Positions 26,457 through 35,165 are shown, counted from the first letter of the stretch. The stretch is 64,000 nucleotides of DNA from Candidatus Methanogaster sp. (GCA_003194445.1 PQXF01000006.1:30423-94422), one strand, 5' to 3'. Notes: a model not told the origin generated them from the sequence alone. Numbers and translations are program-made.

Positions 26457-27718
26457 CCCTCCAAAAGATCTTCAGGATCGGTTATCCGCCCGGTAATCGC
26501 GCTTGCTGCAACCACTGCCGGGTTCGCAAGATAGACCTCTGAATTCGGATGCCCCATCCTGCCGATGAAGTTACGGTTCGTGCTGCTGACGCACCGCTCA
26601 CCCTCTGCAAGCACGCCCATGTAACCGCCGAGACATGCACCGCATGTCGGTCCTGAGACATAAGCATCCGCATCCATGAATATCCCGATAAGTCCTTCCC
26701 GCATCGCCTGCTCAAAAACGCTTTTGCTTGCCGGAACCACGATCATCCTGACATCAGGGTGTACACTCTTCGAAGCCCCTTTGAGAACTGCTGCTGCCGC
26801 ACGCAGGTCCTCGATCCTGCCATTGGTACATGATCCGAGATACGCCTGATCGATCTGCACATCGATTTCGGATGCCGGAGTTACGTTCTCAGGAAGATGC
26901 GGCGTCGCAACCACCGGCACGATCTCGGAAGCAGCATATTCGAACGTATCCTCATATTCCGCATCCGCGTCTGCATAAACCGGCGAATACTCGCCGATGA
27001 CACGATTCTTAAGGTAATCGAAGACCGCGTCATCCGGCGGGATGATCCCGCACTTTGCGCCCGCCTCGATCGCCATGTTCGAGATCGTGATCCTGTCTGA
27101 TAGGTGGAGCGACTCGATTGCAGATCCGTAAAACTCCATCGATCTGTAAAGAGAACCGGAAACTCCGATATCCCCGATAATGTGAAGAATAATATCTTTT
27201 CCCATCACGTGTTTGCCAAGTTCTCCGTCAACGACGAACTTCTGCGTCTCAGGAACCCTGAACCACAGTTCTCCTGTCGCCATTGCGGATGCAGCTTCCG
27301 ATGAGCCGATACCTGTCGAGAGTGCGCCGAGTGCGCCGTAACTGCACGTATGCGAGTCTGCGCCCACGATCAGCCGTCCCGGTGCTGCAAATCCCTCCTC
27401 GATCATTATCTGGTGGCAGACACCGCCCCTGCCGACATCGAAATGGTTCTCGATTCCGTATCTTTTAGCAAACTCGCGCATCGACTTTGCCTGCTCTGCC
27501 GATGCCACATCCTTGTTCGGCACGTAATGATCCTGGATCAGCACCGACTTCTCAAGGATCGGTTTGGTATCGAACTCTTCGAAGACCTCAAACGCAGGAA
27601 GCCCGGTCACGTCGTTTACCATGACATAATCGATCTTTGCGTCTACGATCTCTTTTGGCGATACGCGCTCTTTACCGGCGTGTGCTGCAAGGATTTTTTC
27701 AGCGATGGTCATTCCCAT
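26453..27718 (-). CDS. leuC: 3-isopropylmalate dehydratase large subunit family
   Basis: Fe-S hydro-lyase large subunit. MTIAEKILAAHAG is the family N-terminus; the 4Fe-4S ligands are in ADSHTCSYGALGA, YLGSCTNGRIEDL and SGPTCGACLGG. 421 aa matches the archaeal LeuC/HacA group, which includes both isopropylmalate isomerase and homoaconitase; sequence alone does not settle which. A TATA-like element 25-35 bases upstream suggests an almost leaderless transcript. Confidence 0.92.
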   Translation of the reverse strand: MGMTIAEKILAAHAGKERVSPKEIVDAKIDYVMVNDVTGLPAFEVFEEFDTKPILEKSVLIQDHYVPNKDVASAEQAKSMREFAKRYGIENHFDVGRGGVCHQIMIEEGFAAPGRLIVGADSHTCSYGALGALSTGIGSSEAASAMATGELWFRVPETQKFVVDGELGKHVMGKDIILHIIGDIGVSGSLYRSMEFYGSAIESLHLSDRITISNMAIEAGAKCGIIPPDDAVFDYLKNRVIGEYSPVYADADAEYEDTFEYAASEIVPVVATPHLPENVTPASEIDVQIDQAYLGSCTNGRIEDLRAAAAVLKGASKSVHPDVRMIVVPASKSVFEQAMREGLIGIFMDADAYVSGPTCGACLGGYMGVLAEGERCVSSTNRNFIGRMGHPNSEVYLANPAVVAASAITGRITDPEDLLEG

Positions 27719-27741
27719 GACTCTGGTGTTAGCGGCGATTA

Positions 27742-27750
27742 GATAAAAAG
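27742..27750 (-). promoter_or_regulatory. TATA box of leuC-leuD-cbiD
   Basis: Reads CTTTTTATC on the minus strand, about 25-30 bases before the leuC ATG, so transcription would begin at or near the start codon. Confidence 0.45.
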
Positions 27751-27797
27751 ATGAGTGCGGGTGATGCCCGGTGTGTTGTGGGGGTCTGATGCGAAGA

Positions 27798-27805
27798 TTT
27801 ATATA
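27798..27805 (+). promoter_or_regulatory. TATA box of the DUF4258/zinc-finger operon
   Basis: TTTATATA placed about 25 bases before the palindrome at 27828, giving a predicted start of transcription at the palindrome's left edge. Confidence 0.55.
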
Positions 27806-27827
27806 GTATGTACGTTAATTCAAAGTG

Positions 27828-27851
27828 TAATGTACGTAAAAACGTGCATTA
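27828..27851. promoter_or_regulatory. palindromic operator, toxin-antitoxin promoter
   Basis: Arms TAATGTACGT and ACGTGCATTA pair at 9 of 10 positions around a 4-base centre. It lies between the TATA box and the ribosome-binding site, where a repressor would block transcription. The YgiT/MqsA-type antitoxin encoded downstream is the obvious candidate, as MqsA proteins autoregulate at palindromes. Inference from position and symmetry. Confidence 0.55.
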
Positions 27852-27870
27852 CGAAAGGAGGACGTGAACA

Positions 27871-27909
27871 ATGAATGACAAATGGCAAACAAATATATGC
27901 TCAAATTGA
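27871..27909 (+). CDS. 12-codon leader ORF before the DUF4258 gene
   Basis: ATG at 27871 sits 9 bases after a strong AAAGGAGGA ribosome-binding site, encoding MNDKWQTNICSN and stopping at 27909 inside the next gene. The DUF4258 start (27882) lies within it in another frame and has no good site of its own. It may be a coupling or attenuating leader; it may also be fortuitous. Confidence 0.3.
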   Translation: MNDKWQTNICSN

Positions 27910-28175
27910 AAGAGCAGGTACGCGAACTCGTTCTCAACGAGAGATATGCCATCCAATGGCACCACATACTATCACGCCACCTGAATATCACCGAGGATGA
28001 CATAATAAATGGACTTTTATATGGATATTACAAACCAGATCGAGAAATAGATGGACGCTACTTATCATGGTCTCGAATGAATTATCCGCCAAGACTGATC
28101 CGCATCGTGTTCGAAGTGCACGAGACCGATTCTGGCAGTCTTGTGAGGGTTATCACAGCATTCGATGAAGATTGA
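27882..28175 (+). CDS. DUF4258-like small toxin candidate
   Basis: 97 aa without membrane segments. The layout, IQWHHILSRHLNITEDDIINGL followed by RIVFEVHETDSGSLVRVITAF, follows the DUF4258 pattern (His near the N-terminus, helix, then two strands ending in V.TA), a small RNase-like fold found in toxin-antitoxin pairs. The partner is the zinc-finger protein 11 bases downstream, the typical arrangement. Toxic activity is inference; the catalytic residues are not certain. Confidence 0.65.
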   Translation: MANKYMLKLKEQVRELVLNERYAIQWHHILSRHLNITEDDIINGLLYGYYKPDREIDGRYLSWSRMNYPPRLIRIVFEVHETDSGSLVRVITAFDED

Positions 28176-28186
28176 CACAAACAAAC

Positions 28187-28672
28187 ATGAACACAAAAAA
28201 AGAAGATGCACCCCAGATGAGCGATATTCCAATCATAACCCCTGAGATGGTGGAGGAAACAAAAATAGAAATTGCGAAGAGGCGCGCAGGCAGACACGGA
28301 TCACCACTAAAGAATATCACGGATGCTGCCTGTCCGGTATGCGGATCCTCCACAGTCAGTTTCGCAGATGATCTCGTATTCGAGGTTGTGCTGGCTGGCG
28401 AGCGGATCGTGATCCCAAATCTAACCGGGCTCCGGTGCTCAAACTGCGGAGATTTCGCATTCGATTCCGGTTCATCGAAGATAATCGATCGATACACCAG
28501 AAACAAGCCCTCCGGCGGATACGAATGCAGCATATCCACAGTCGGTGCAGGAAGACTTGGGATGTATATCCCAAAGGACGTTCTCCGGGTCATGGAGATC
28601 ACGAAAAAAGGTAAAGCTATCATGACGCCGCTTTCGAGGCAGAAGATGATCGTGGAATTGTGCTTGGAGTAA
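28187..28672 (+). CDS. YgiT/MqsA-type zinc-finger antitoxin
   Basis: 161 aa. CPVCGSS and CSNCGDF form the paired CxxC zinc site, followed by FAFDSGSSKIID, the usual YgiT-type N-terminal module. The C-terminal part carries RLGMYIPKDVLRVMEITKKG, a DNA-contact-like segment resembling AbrB/HTH ends of these antitoxins. I start at ATG 28187; the track start is a TTG further up. Expected to neutralise the DUF4258 protein and repress the operon through the palindrome at 27828. Confidence 0.75.
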   Translation: MNTKKEDAPQMSDIPIITPEMVEETKIEIAKRRAGRHGSPLKNITDAACPVCGSSTVSFADDLVFEVVLAGERIVIPNLTGLRCSNCGDFAFDSGSSKIIDRYTRNKPSGGYECSISTVGAGRLGMYIPKDVLRVMEITKKGKAIMTPLSRQKMIVELCLE

Positions 28673-28904
28673 CCTCCTTGTAAAAACGAGTCTTTTTAAT
28701 TTAGTAGGGTCGGTTGAAAAAACATGACACCAATCCTGCAAAAACTGGTGCTATTAGATTGTGGGAATCCGTGGAATTAGCGTTATGGCTTCGCCATTGC
28801 TGTCGCAATCGGTGGCTAAAAGTTTTATTTTCCACTGATTCGCACGTATTACGCCGATTAACCAGGTAAATGGATTTTTAGATAGATGGTGCCTCACCTC
28901 CCCA

Positions 28905-29567
28905 TCACTCGATCGCATACTCAAAAGCGATCAGCGATAGCAGGAAGAAGACGATATCATACACACAGAGCAGTCGGATTTGAGGGATCACGCTTGTATA
29001 TGTGAGCACATTGGCAGTCGCAGGCACCAGCACCAGGATCAGAGGAAATAACACCGGAATAAGTATCACTGGGAGCAGGATCTCTCTTGTCTGTGCGTTT
29101 AAGGTCAGTGCCGATAAGAGCGTGCCGACAGCGAGAAACCCGATCGTGCCGAGCAGCATGACAAGTGCCAGCCAGAGCAGGTTTGGTATTGAATACTTAA
29201 ATAGAATCATAAATATCGGTATGGTGACCGCCTCCACGATCAGCATCAGCACGAGATTGGAGAGCAACTTACCGGCATAGATGGCGCTGCGATCGACCGG
29301 GCAGAGTTTCAGACCTTCGATGCAGTTCTCCTCCTGCTCAAGAACGAACGATCTGGACAGTCCCGACATGCCGGCAAACATAAACGTAATCCAGAGAACA
29401 CCTGGGGCCAGTTCGGTGATCCGGTCGTGACTGCCGAGCAAACCCACAAATGAAAAACTGAAGATCAATAAGATAAGGAACGCAAACATGAGCATCGAGT
29501 TTAGCATCTGCTTGGTTCTAAACTCAGCTGTAAGGTCTTTTTTCGCGATTGCGATGCATCGCTCCAT
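28905..29567 (-). CDS. ccmB: CcmB-like heme exporter permease
   Basis: Permease of the CcmAB heme ABC transporter used in cytochrome c maturation. 220 aa, the normal length, with six hydrophobic segments; the start AIAKKDLTAEFRTKQML, the LSRSFVLEQEENCIEGL cytoplasmic loop and REILLPVILIPVLFPL are family features. I start at ATG 29567 instead of the track's extended frame. No ccmA, ccmC or cytochrome gene is in the window, so it is separated from its usual partners here. Its presence suggests a cytochrome c-containing archaeon. Confidence 0.87.
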   Translation of the reverse strand: MERCIAIAKKDLTAEFRTKQMLNSMLMFAFLILLIFSFSFVGLLGSHDRITELAPGVLWITFMFAGMSGLSRSFVLEQEENCIEGLKLCPVDRSAIYAGKLLSNLVLMLIVEAVTIPIFMILFKYSIPNLLWLALVMLLGTIGFLAVGTLLSALTLNAQTREILLPVILIPVLFPLILVLVPATANVLTYTSVIPQIRLLCVYDIVFFLLSLIAFEYAIE

Positions 29568-29758
29568 ATCGCTTACTTGGTTTGACAGCACATAAACATG
29601 ATTGCACCAGCATCTGATATATGGCATCCATTGACGTTGATTCGCACGGATTTTACCCACGACTCATTGAGCATGCACTTTGTGAAAGGGGAGTTCTGTT
29701 TTAGGCAAAGGTTGGTATTTGAATCTCCTGCCCGCCCACACTGTGCACCGTACTCAGA

Positions 29759-30307
29759 TTATTTCATCGGCTCCTTCAGATCACCCATTTGCTCAAGGAG
29801 ACCTTCCCCAGTCCCATTCTGCAGTTCTCCGTAGTATCCAAGAAGATTCTGCAGGTCCTCGAAGTCTTCTTCGACCGCTTCTTTTTGACCCTCTTTCACG
29901 CATCCGGTCTCGTTGAAGTGTGATGCACACTCAAGCATCTCGGTACGGATCTTTAATTTTATGCTCTGTTTCCGCACGACCTGTGCGATCTCGTCTTGGC
30001 CCATTGCGGACAAGGCATCCGCACCTGCACCGAGGACTGCGGCATTTATGCTGTCCAGTATCTTCATCGTCTGAGACGATTCATTCTTGACCATCATTAT
30101 ATTTTTGGTAGCATTGTATACCTTCCGATTCAATTCTTCCTCAGATGATGCGTTGAACTCCTCCATCATCTTTATGGGATCGCCTGACGGCATTCCATAG
30201 ACGATATCGTTGATCGATGTTATGAATAAGACCATCATGCTAAACGTCAAGCTGACCACAGCAAGCAATATCGCAAGACTCACCGCCTTGATGATTATAT
30301 TGGTCAT
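29759..30307 (-). CDS. hypothetical membrane-anchored protein
   Basis: 182 aa with one N-terminal transmembrane or signal segment (IIIKAVSLAILLAVVSLTFSMMVLF) and a mostly helical, charged remainder with two cysteines (ECASHFNETGC) that could form a disulfide. Start chosen at ATG 30307. It is divergent from cheR across a palindromic promoter region and follows no known gene. I do not recognise the family; an extracytoplasmic helical domain is all that can be said. Confidence 0.6.
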   Translation of the reverse strand: MTNIIIKAVSLAILLAVVSLTFSMMVLFITSINDIVYGMPSGDPIKMMEEFNASSEEELNRKVYNATKNIMMVKNESSQTMKILDSINAAVLGAGADALSAMGQDEIAQVVRKQSIKLKIRTEMLECASHFNETGCVKEGQKEAVEEDFEDLQNLLGYYGELQNGTGEGLLEQMGDLKEPMK

Positions 30308-30375
30308 TTTATTGCCTTCACACCTCGCAGGAGTTGTAAACTTACCTGGCATCGGATCAACCGATAACTTCGCAA

Positions 30376-30404
30376 CCCCATATTAACACAGATAATATAT
30401 GGGG
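30376..30404. promoter_or_regulatory. palindromic divergent promoter region
   Basis: Perfect 8-base arms CCCCATAT and ATATGGGG around 13 bases. The right arm overlaps a TATA-like TAATATAT placed about 50 bases before cheR, the left arm a TATA-like sequence for the minus-strand gene at 30307. A single regulator could control both. Confidence 0.5.
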
Positions 30405-30449
30405 TGAAGTGTATTAAACCTATCGTCGGTACGTGGGAGGGAGGATGCC

Positions 30450-31275
30450 ATGGCTACAAAGATGTTTGATGACGAAACTGACTTTAAGATGGTGATGAGT
30501 AAGATCTACAAGGAGACCGGTCTTGATTGTAAGCAATATAAGGACAACTATCTAAAACGCAGGATTAACGTCAGGATAAGGGCCCTCAATGCAGAATCCT
30601 ACCGCGATTATATGAGAATACTGGACAACAGCCCGAACGAATACGATCTGCTACTGGATAAACTCACGATCAACGTTACACAATTCTTCAGGGATAAGAC
30701 TGTGTTTAATGCAGTCGGGAACACGGTGCTTCCCGCATTGATATCTGACAAGAAAAATAAGGGAAAGAAGCTCATACGTATATGGAGCGCGGGATGTGCC
30801 AGCGGAGAGGAGCCGTACACCATCTCGATACTGTTGCACGAAGTACTGGGTAGTGATATCCACAATTTCATGATCTCGATCTATGCCACAGACATCGATG
30901 ATGCGGTCAATGGCAAATGCAAAGACGGGCGTGTATGAAGCCGCAGCCCTCAAAGGTGTGGAAAAGAGGATCATCGATAAATATTTCACGTACGATGGAA
31001 AGTATCATATAACCAGTGAGATCAAACGTCTTGTACGATTCAAGCACCTTGACCTGATCTCGGGGACGAACTTTTCACACATCGATATTATATTCTGTAG
31101 AAATGTTGTGATATATTTTTCAAAAGATCTTCAGAAGCGGCTGTACAACAAATTCCACGATGCATTGAATAGAGGCGGATACTTCGTCATGGGAAAGACT
31201 GAGACGCTTGTTGGTGATGCGAGAGATAAATTCAAGAGTACTAACAGCAAGGAACACATCTACCGAAAGCCGTGA
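30450..31275 (+). pseudogene. cheR: CheR chemoreceptor methyltransferase, frameshifted
   Basis: SAM-dependent methyltransferase that adds methyl groups to receptor glutamates. The first frame has the N-terminal helical domain, TINVTQFFRD, and the SAM site IWSAGCASGEEPYTI, ending at ATDIDD. The rest (ANAKTGVYEAA, FSHIDIIFCRNVVIYFS, GGYFVMGKTETL) continues in another frame from about 30908, where one extra base (GCGGTCAATGG) breaks the gene. Removing that base restores a ~274 aa CheR. Either a genuine null allele or a sequencing error; CheB and CheD are also damaged. Transcribed toward the minus-strand che operon, unlike the other che genes. Confidence 0.88.
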
Positions 31276-31288
31276 TACTCCCAAACCT

Positions 31289-31585
31289 TCACCCACTCCT
31301 CCCGACTCGCACCTCCCGCCTCGCCAGGACGAACCATGCCATATTCGTCACGAATGATCCGGTGATCATAGAAGCGATGATCATTCCGTACAGACTCCAA
31401 CCTGATAGAGAGAGCACGATGATGAATATGATGAGTGCAAGTTCACAAAGCCCGACAAGACCTGCGATCTGCGATATGGATGTGCGATGCTCCACGGTCT
31501 GTTCATAGCAGATCGTCCTCAAGTTGCTAACAACGGTCTGAAGTGCTTTCTCCTTCGAGACTCCCCCTCTCGTATTTCTTTTCAT
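31289..31585 (-). CDS. hypothetical small membrane protein
   Basis: 98 aa from ATG 31585, preceded by GGAGG, with two transmembrane segments (LVGLCELALIIFIIVLSL and MIIASMITGSFVTNMAWFVL) after a basic helical N-terminus. It resembles DUF2061-type two-TM proteins in layout but I cannot confirm that. Overlaps the end of the broken cheD frame and is last in the che operon. Confidence 0.55.
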   Translation of the reverse strand: MKRNTRGGVSKEKALQTVVSNLRTICYEQTVEHRTSISQIAGLVGLCELALIIFIIVLSLSGWSLYGMIIASMITGSFVTNMAWFVLARREVRVGRSG

Positions 31586-31592
31586 AGTCCTC

Positions 31593-32070
31593 CTATAGTT
31601 CTTTGTCAACGCCCCTCACGGTCTTCACCAGTACCTTGCCGGATATCAGATCAAATCTCACTGTGCGCCCATTGTTCCCGCCGATATCCTCGCCGACTAT
31701 TTTGATATGCTCTTCCGTAAGCTTCTTTCACAGCAGCTATGTTCCGCTCTCCGATGTTCATGGTGTTGCCCTTCATACCTGAAAACATGTGCGCCCCACC
31801 TGCAATCTTTGCGATCGTCCTTAACTTTCTCGCACCGATATCCATCATATCGTGGATCGTTAGTGGTATTGCTGTGTCAGCAAACTTTCCAGGGTTGGTG
31901 TTTCTGGCTTGCGTGCTGTCCGGCAGCATGATATGCGAAAGCCCACCAACCTTTGCTCTCGAATCATAGAGAGCGATTCCAACGCATGACCCCAACCCGA
32001 TTGTGACCAATTCACATGGGTTGTGAGCTGCCCTGTATTCTCCAATCCCAATAGTATATGTTTCATTCAT
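31593..32070 (-). pseudogene. cheD: CheD receptor deamidase, frameshifted
   Basis: Glutamine deamidase acting on receptors and, in archaea and Bacillus, partner of CheC. The first frame carries the active-site region VTIGLGSCVGIALYD (Cys) and GGLSHIMLP (His), and AGGAHMFSG. Near 31720 the frame is lost after AAVKEA; the true C-terminus (IVGEDIGGNNGRTVRFDLIS) continues in another frame to a TAG at 31593. The track ORF instead runs into an unrelated tail. The catalytic Cys and His are kept, but the beta-strand C-terminal part would be missing. Start at ATG 32070 overlaps the cheC stop. Sequencing error is possible. Confidence 0.85.
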
Positions 32071-32683
32071 CGATCTGTCCCCCAAGCATTTTTAGCACAT
32101 TCTTAAGCGATTCCGGATCCGGCATCAGCATGAAATATCCGGAAAAAACATTTAACTCCCCTTTAAAGACTGTTTTGAAGAGTATAACCTGGTCCGCCAC
32201 CATACCGACTGTTGCAAGCACATAATCCATCACCGCACCAGCCATATCGAAGGCAAGTGTGGGTGGCGATGTAATCAGTGTGATTCCTAAGAAATCAGCC
32301 CACGCAGTAGCGAATGCGGACGTCAGGATATTTCCTATCTCCATCAGTGCCGATTCATCCATCTCGGATAATGCCCCGGTACTCCCGATCTCCCTACCCA
32401 TCAGGATATCCACCAGTGCCAGTGCGCTATCTTGCGCAAACAGTAGCTGTATGTAATCGGTGGTATCGCCGGATAGTTCAAAGAACAGTCCTGCCATCAT
32501 CTCTTCTTCGTTGGCGAGTCCTGGAATCTCCGTGATAGGTATGACACTTATGTCTGGCACCCTTATAGCGATCCTTACACCGGTCATCTCTGCTAACGCG
32601 GTGGTAGCATGACCGGTACCGATATTCCCGAGCTCTTTTAATGCGTCGTACTCCATCTCAGTTAGTGCTATCTCGGTCATCAT
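32063..32683 (-). CDS. cheC: CheC, CheY-P phosphatase
   Basis: Dephosphorylates CheY-P to reset signalling. The two-fold repeated phosphatase motif is complete: ELGNIGTGHATTAL near residue 14 and EIGNILTSAFATAW near residue 115, each with the E(x2)N pair. 206 aa from ATG 32683, which follows GAGGTG. The stop overlaps the cheD start, matching the known CheC-CheD partnership. Intact. Confidence 0.93.
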   Translation of the reverse strand: MMTEIALTEMEYDALKELGNIGTGHATTALAEMTGVRIAIRVPDISVIPITEIPGLANEEEMMAGLFFELSGDTTDYIQLLFAQDSALALVDILMGREIGSTGALSEMDESALMEIGNILTSAFATAWADFLGITLITSPPTLAFDMAGAVMDYVLATVGMVADQVILFKTVFKGELNVFSGYFMLMPDPESLKNVLKMLGGQIDE

Positions 32684-32690
32684 ATTCACC

Positions 32691-34580
32691 TCAATCCACA
32701 GCAAGTGTGGTTGTATCCAGTATTGGAATCACCCGCCCATCCCCGAGAATGGTGGTGCCACTAAACCCCCTGTTCCCTTCCAGCAATTTCCCAAGAGGTT
32801 TGATTACAATCTCCTCCTGATCAAGGATAGAATCTATGACCAGTCCGATATTTCCGTCACTCTTCTCTACCACAACGACAACGCGACTCTCTGTGGTCAC
32901 ATCTGCCGCTATTCCAAATAAGTGGCGTAACGTCACGAGCGGGAGCACCTTTCCTCGCAGATTGATGACCTCTGTCCCGCGTAACGTCTTTATATCTGCG
33001 GTGTTGATCTTTAATATCTCCAGAACGCCTGATAGGGGTATCGCATAAGTCATATCCCCCACATCGGCAAGCAGAGCCTGAATGATCGCCATTGTGATGG
33101 GAAGTCTCAGTCTCGTTTTGGATCCCGTCCCGATCTGTGACTGTATCTCAACGGTACCGCCAAGGGATTCGACCTTGCTCTTCACAACATCCATCCCAAC
33201 CCCCCTACCAGATACATCAGTGGTAACCTCAGCAGTGCTGAAACCCGGATTGAAGATCAGCAGCAATGCGTCCGTATCGCTCAGTTCCGAGGCTCTCTCT
33301 TCCGAGATGAATCCCTTTTTGACAGCGATATTCCTTACCTCTTCCGGATCTATCCCCTTGCCATCATCTTCTACCTTTATTGTGACATAACCCCTCTCCC
33401 GCTCTGCAATTAGTTTGATCGTCCCTGTTCGATCCTTGCCTTTACTCACCCGGTCATCGGGCGATTCGATACCGTGATCCACTGCATTCCTGAGCAGGTG
33501 GAGCAGAGGATCACCGATCTCATCCAGCACTGTTCGATCAAGCTCGATCTCGCTACCTTCGATGATAAAGTCGATCTCCTTCTTCTGCGTCTTGCCAAGG
33601 TCTCTGACCAGCCTTGGAAATCTGTTGAAGATGTGATCGACAGGGATCATCCTCATCTGTGTGATCTCGTCCTGCAGGTCGGTTATTATCCTATCAACCC
33701 TGGCTAACGTCTCGGTCAATTCCCTCAGTTGATATTTGTCCCCGATCCGGATCAATCTGCTCCTGTTGATCACCAGCTCCCCGACCAGATTCATCACGAC
33801 ATCCAGACGTTCGACACCTATGCGAACGCTTGAAGCGCTTCTCACTGTGGTCTTACCTGGTGCTTCTTCCTTGATCGATTCCTCCTCTTTCGTACTTGTT
33901 GTTAGCTCAACATGCGCTATATCGCCGACAGACTCAACCGCCCCTTTAAGCGTATCATCATCCTCAACGCTCTCTATGAATACTGTTAATTCCGGACCAA
34001 ACTTCTCATCTTCGATCTCCTGCAGATCAGGGATTGTTCTGATGATTTTTCCCAGTCCGGATAGGGTTCTGATCACTAAAAATCCTCTGGCACCTTTGAA
34101 TTGGCAGTCCTCACTTATAGAGATGTTTATCTCACGGATATTCTCCATGGTATCGGCTTCGGATTCCACAGTCTCCCAGCCACCCCCGGTTTCCTTACTC
34201 TCCTTAAATCTCTTCAGTCGCTCAAGTAGCGAAGAGGTGTCGATCTCCGCATCTCCGCCCCGATCGATCTCATCAACCATCGCTTCCAGTACATCAAAGC
34301 AGTTTAGCAGCACATCGACGATCCCGGACGTTACACCAAGTTCGTGATTACGCAGCTTGTCCAGCACGTCCTCCATCACATGACAGAGTTCTGCCATTGT
34401 ATTGAATTCCATCGTGGCAGACATGCCCTTAAGAGTATGTGCAGCACGGAATATCTCGTTTAACAGTGCCGGATCAGGGCTATGTTCCATGTCCAGCAAC
34501 GATCTGTTCAGGGTCTGCAGATACTCTCGCGACTCCTCCACGAAGACATTCCTATATTCCGATGTGTCCATACCAGTCAT
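32691..34580 (-). CDS. cheA: CheA histidine kinase
   Basis: Central kinase coupling receptors to CheY. Domains in order: P1 with phospho-His 48 in FRAAHTLKGMSATM; a P2-like region with a beta-alpha core around residues 140-225; P3 dimerisation from about 250; P4 ATPase with the N box LLRNAVDHGIE, G1 DDGKGIDPEEV and G2 GRGVGMDVV; and a C-terminal CheW-like P5 (IPLSGVLEILKI). 629 aa, normal. ATGA overlap with cheB and the gene is intact, so the kinase arm of the pathway is functional. Confidence 0.96.
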   Translation of the reverse strand: MTGMDTSEYRNVFVEESREYLQTLNRSLLDMEHSPDPALLNEIFRAAHTLKGMSATMEFNTMAELCHVMEDVLDKLRNHELGVTSGIVDVLLNCFDVLEAMVDEIDRGGDAEIDTSSLLERLKRFKESKETGGGWETVESEADTMENIREINISISEDCQFKGARGFLVIRTLSGLGKIIRTIPDLQEIEDEKFGPELTVFIESVEDDDTLKGAVESVGDIAHVELTTSTKEEESIKEEAPGKTTVRSASSVRIGVERLDVVMNLVGELVINRSRLIRIGDKYQLRELTETLARVDRIITDLQDEITQMRMIPVDHIFNRFPRLVRDLGKTQKKEIDFIIEGSEIELDRTVLDEIGDPLLHLLRNAVDHGIESPDDRVSKGKDRTGTIKLIAERERGYVTIKVEDDGKGIDPEEVRNIAVKKGFISEERASELSDTDALLLIFNPGFSTAEVTTDVSGRGVGMDVVKSKVESLGGTVEIQSQIGTGSKTRLRLPITMAIIQALLADVGDMTYAIPLSGVLEILKINTADIKTLRGTEVINLRGKVLPLVTLRHLFGIAADVTTESRVVVVVEKSDGNIGLVIDSILDQEEIVIKPLGKLLEGNRGFSGTTILGDGRVIPILDTTTLAVD

Positions 34581-35158
34581 CCAAGCATACTCCCAATCTC
34601 TTCAGGTATCTTATGAAGTGGAGCGATCCGATCCACGCATCCGAGATCGATTGCAGCTTTTGGCATGCCAAAGATGAGACTTGTCTCCTCATCGCTTACA
34701 ATCGTCTTCCCACCATGTTCCCTGATCGCTTCCATCCCACATGCGCCATCAGACCCCATCCCGGTCAGGATCATCCCGAGTGTCCGTGAACCGTAGCTCG
34801 CTGCAACCGACTGGAGCATTATATCAGCAGCCGGTCGTACAGCATGTACCGGAGGGTCTTGATTCGGATCCACCACTCTCCCGCCATTCTCTGCCCGTCT
34901 CACAACTATATGGTAATCGCCAGGCGCGATGAGTGCCTGCCCATCCTCTATTATGGCTTTGAGCGCTTCCAGCCCATCCATGCGAGGCATCTCCACGTCC
35001 AGTGTGATCACATCCGGATGGTGCAGTCTCGCCTGTGCTACCGCATCCATCCCATCCTTTGCTGTTGCAATCACGTCGATATGGGAGTCCGAAACCAGCA
35101 TATCCGAGATCAAAGTGCGCATAAACTTCGAATCATCGACTACGAGTGTTCGTATCAT
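34577..35158 (-). CDS. cheB: CheB with large internal in-frame deletion
   Basis: Receptor methylesterase/deamidase, normally about 350 aa but 193 here. Residues 1-70 are the first part of the receiver domain (VVDDSKFMR, phospho-Asp 54 in TLDVEMPRMDG). At about residue 72 it jumps directly to APGDYHIVV and runs through the C-terminal half of the esterase domain, keeping VHAVRPAAD, LTGMGSDGACG (catalytic Asp) and the FGMPKAA end. Missing are the receiver's Thr and Lys switch residues, the linker, the GASTGG serine and the QHMP histidine. Without Ser and His it cannot hydrolyse methyl esters. The frame is preserved, so a stable truncated protein may still be made. Confidence 0.92.
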   Translation of the reverse strand: MIRTLVVDDSKFMRTLISDMLVSDSHIDVIATAKDGMDAVAQARLHHPDVITLDVEMPRMDGLEALKAIIEDGQALIAPGDYHIVVRRAENGGRVVDPNQDPPVHAVRPAADIMLQSVAASYGSRTLGMILTGMGSDGACGMEAIREHGGKTIVSDEETSLIFGMPKAAIDLGCVDRIAPLHKIPEEIGSMLG

Positions 35159-35165
35159 CGTTTTC

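Noticed and set aside
28690-28800. Possible debris matching the 4061-4288 transposase fragment (GGTCGGTTGAAAA word)
   Set aside because: Only about 25 bases agree, too little to annotate as an element.
33736-34347. 203 aa ORF antisense to cheA
   Set aside because: Serine-rich translation typical of the reverse of acidic coding sequence; cheA is intact on the minus strand.
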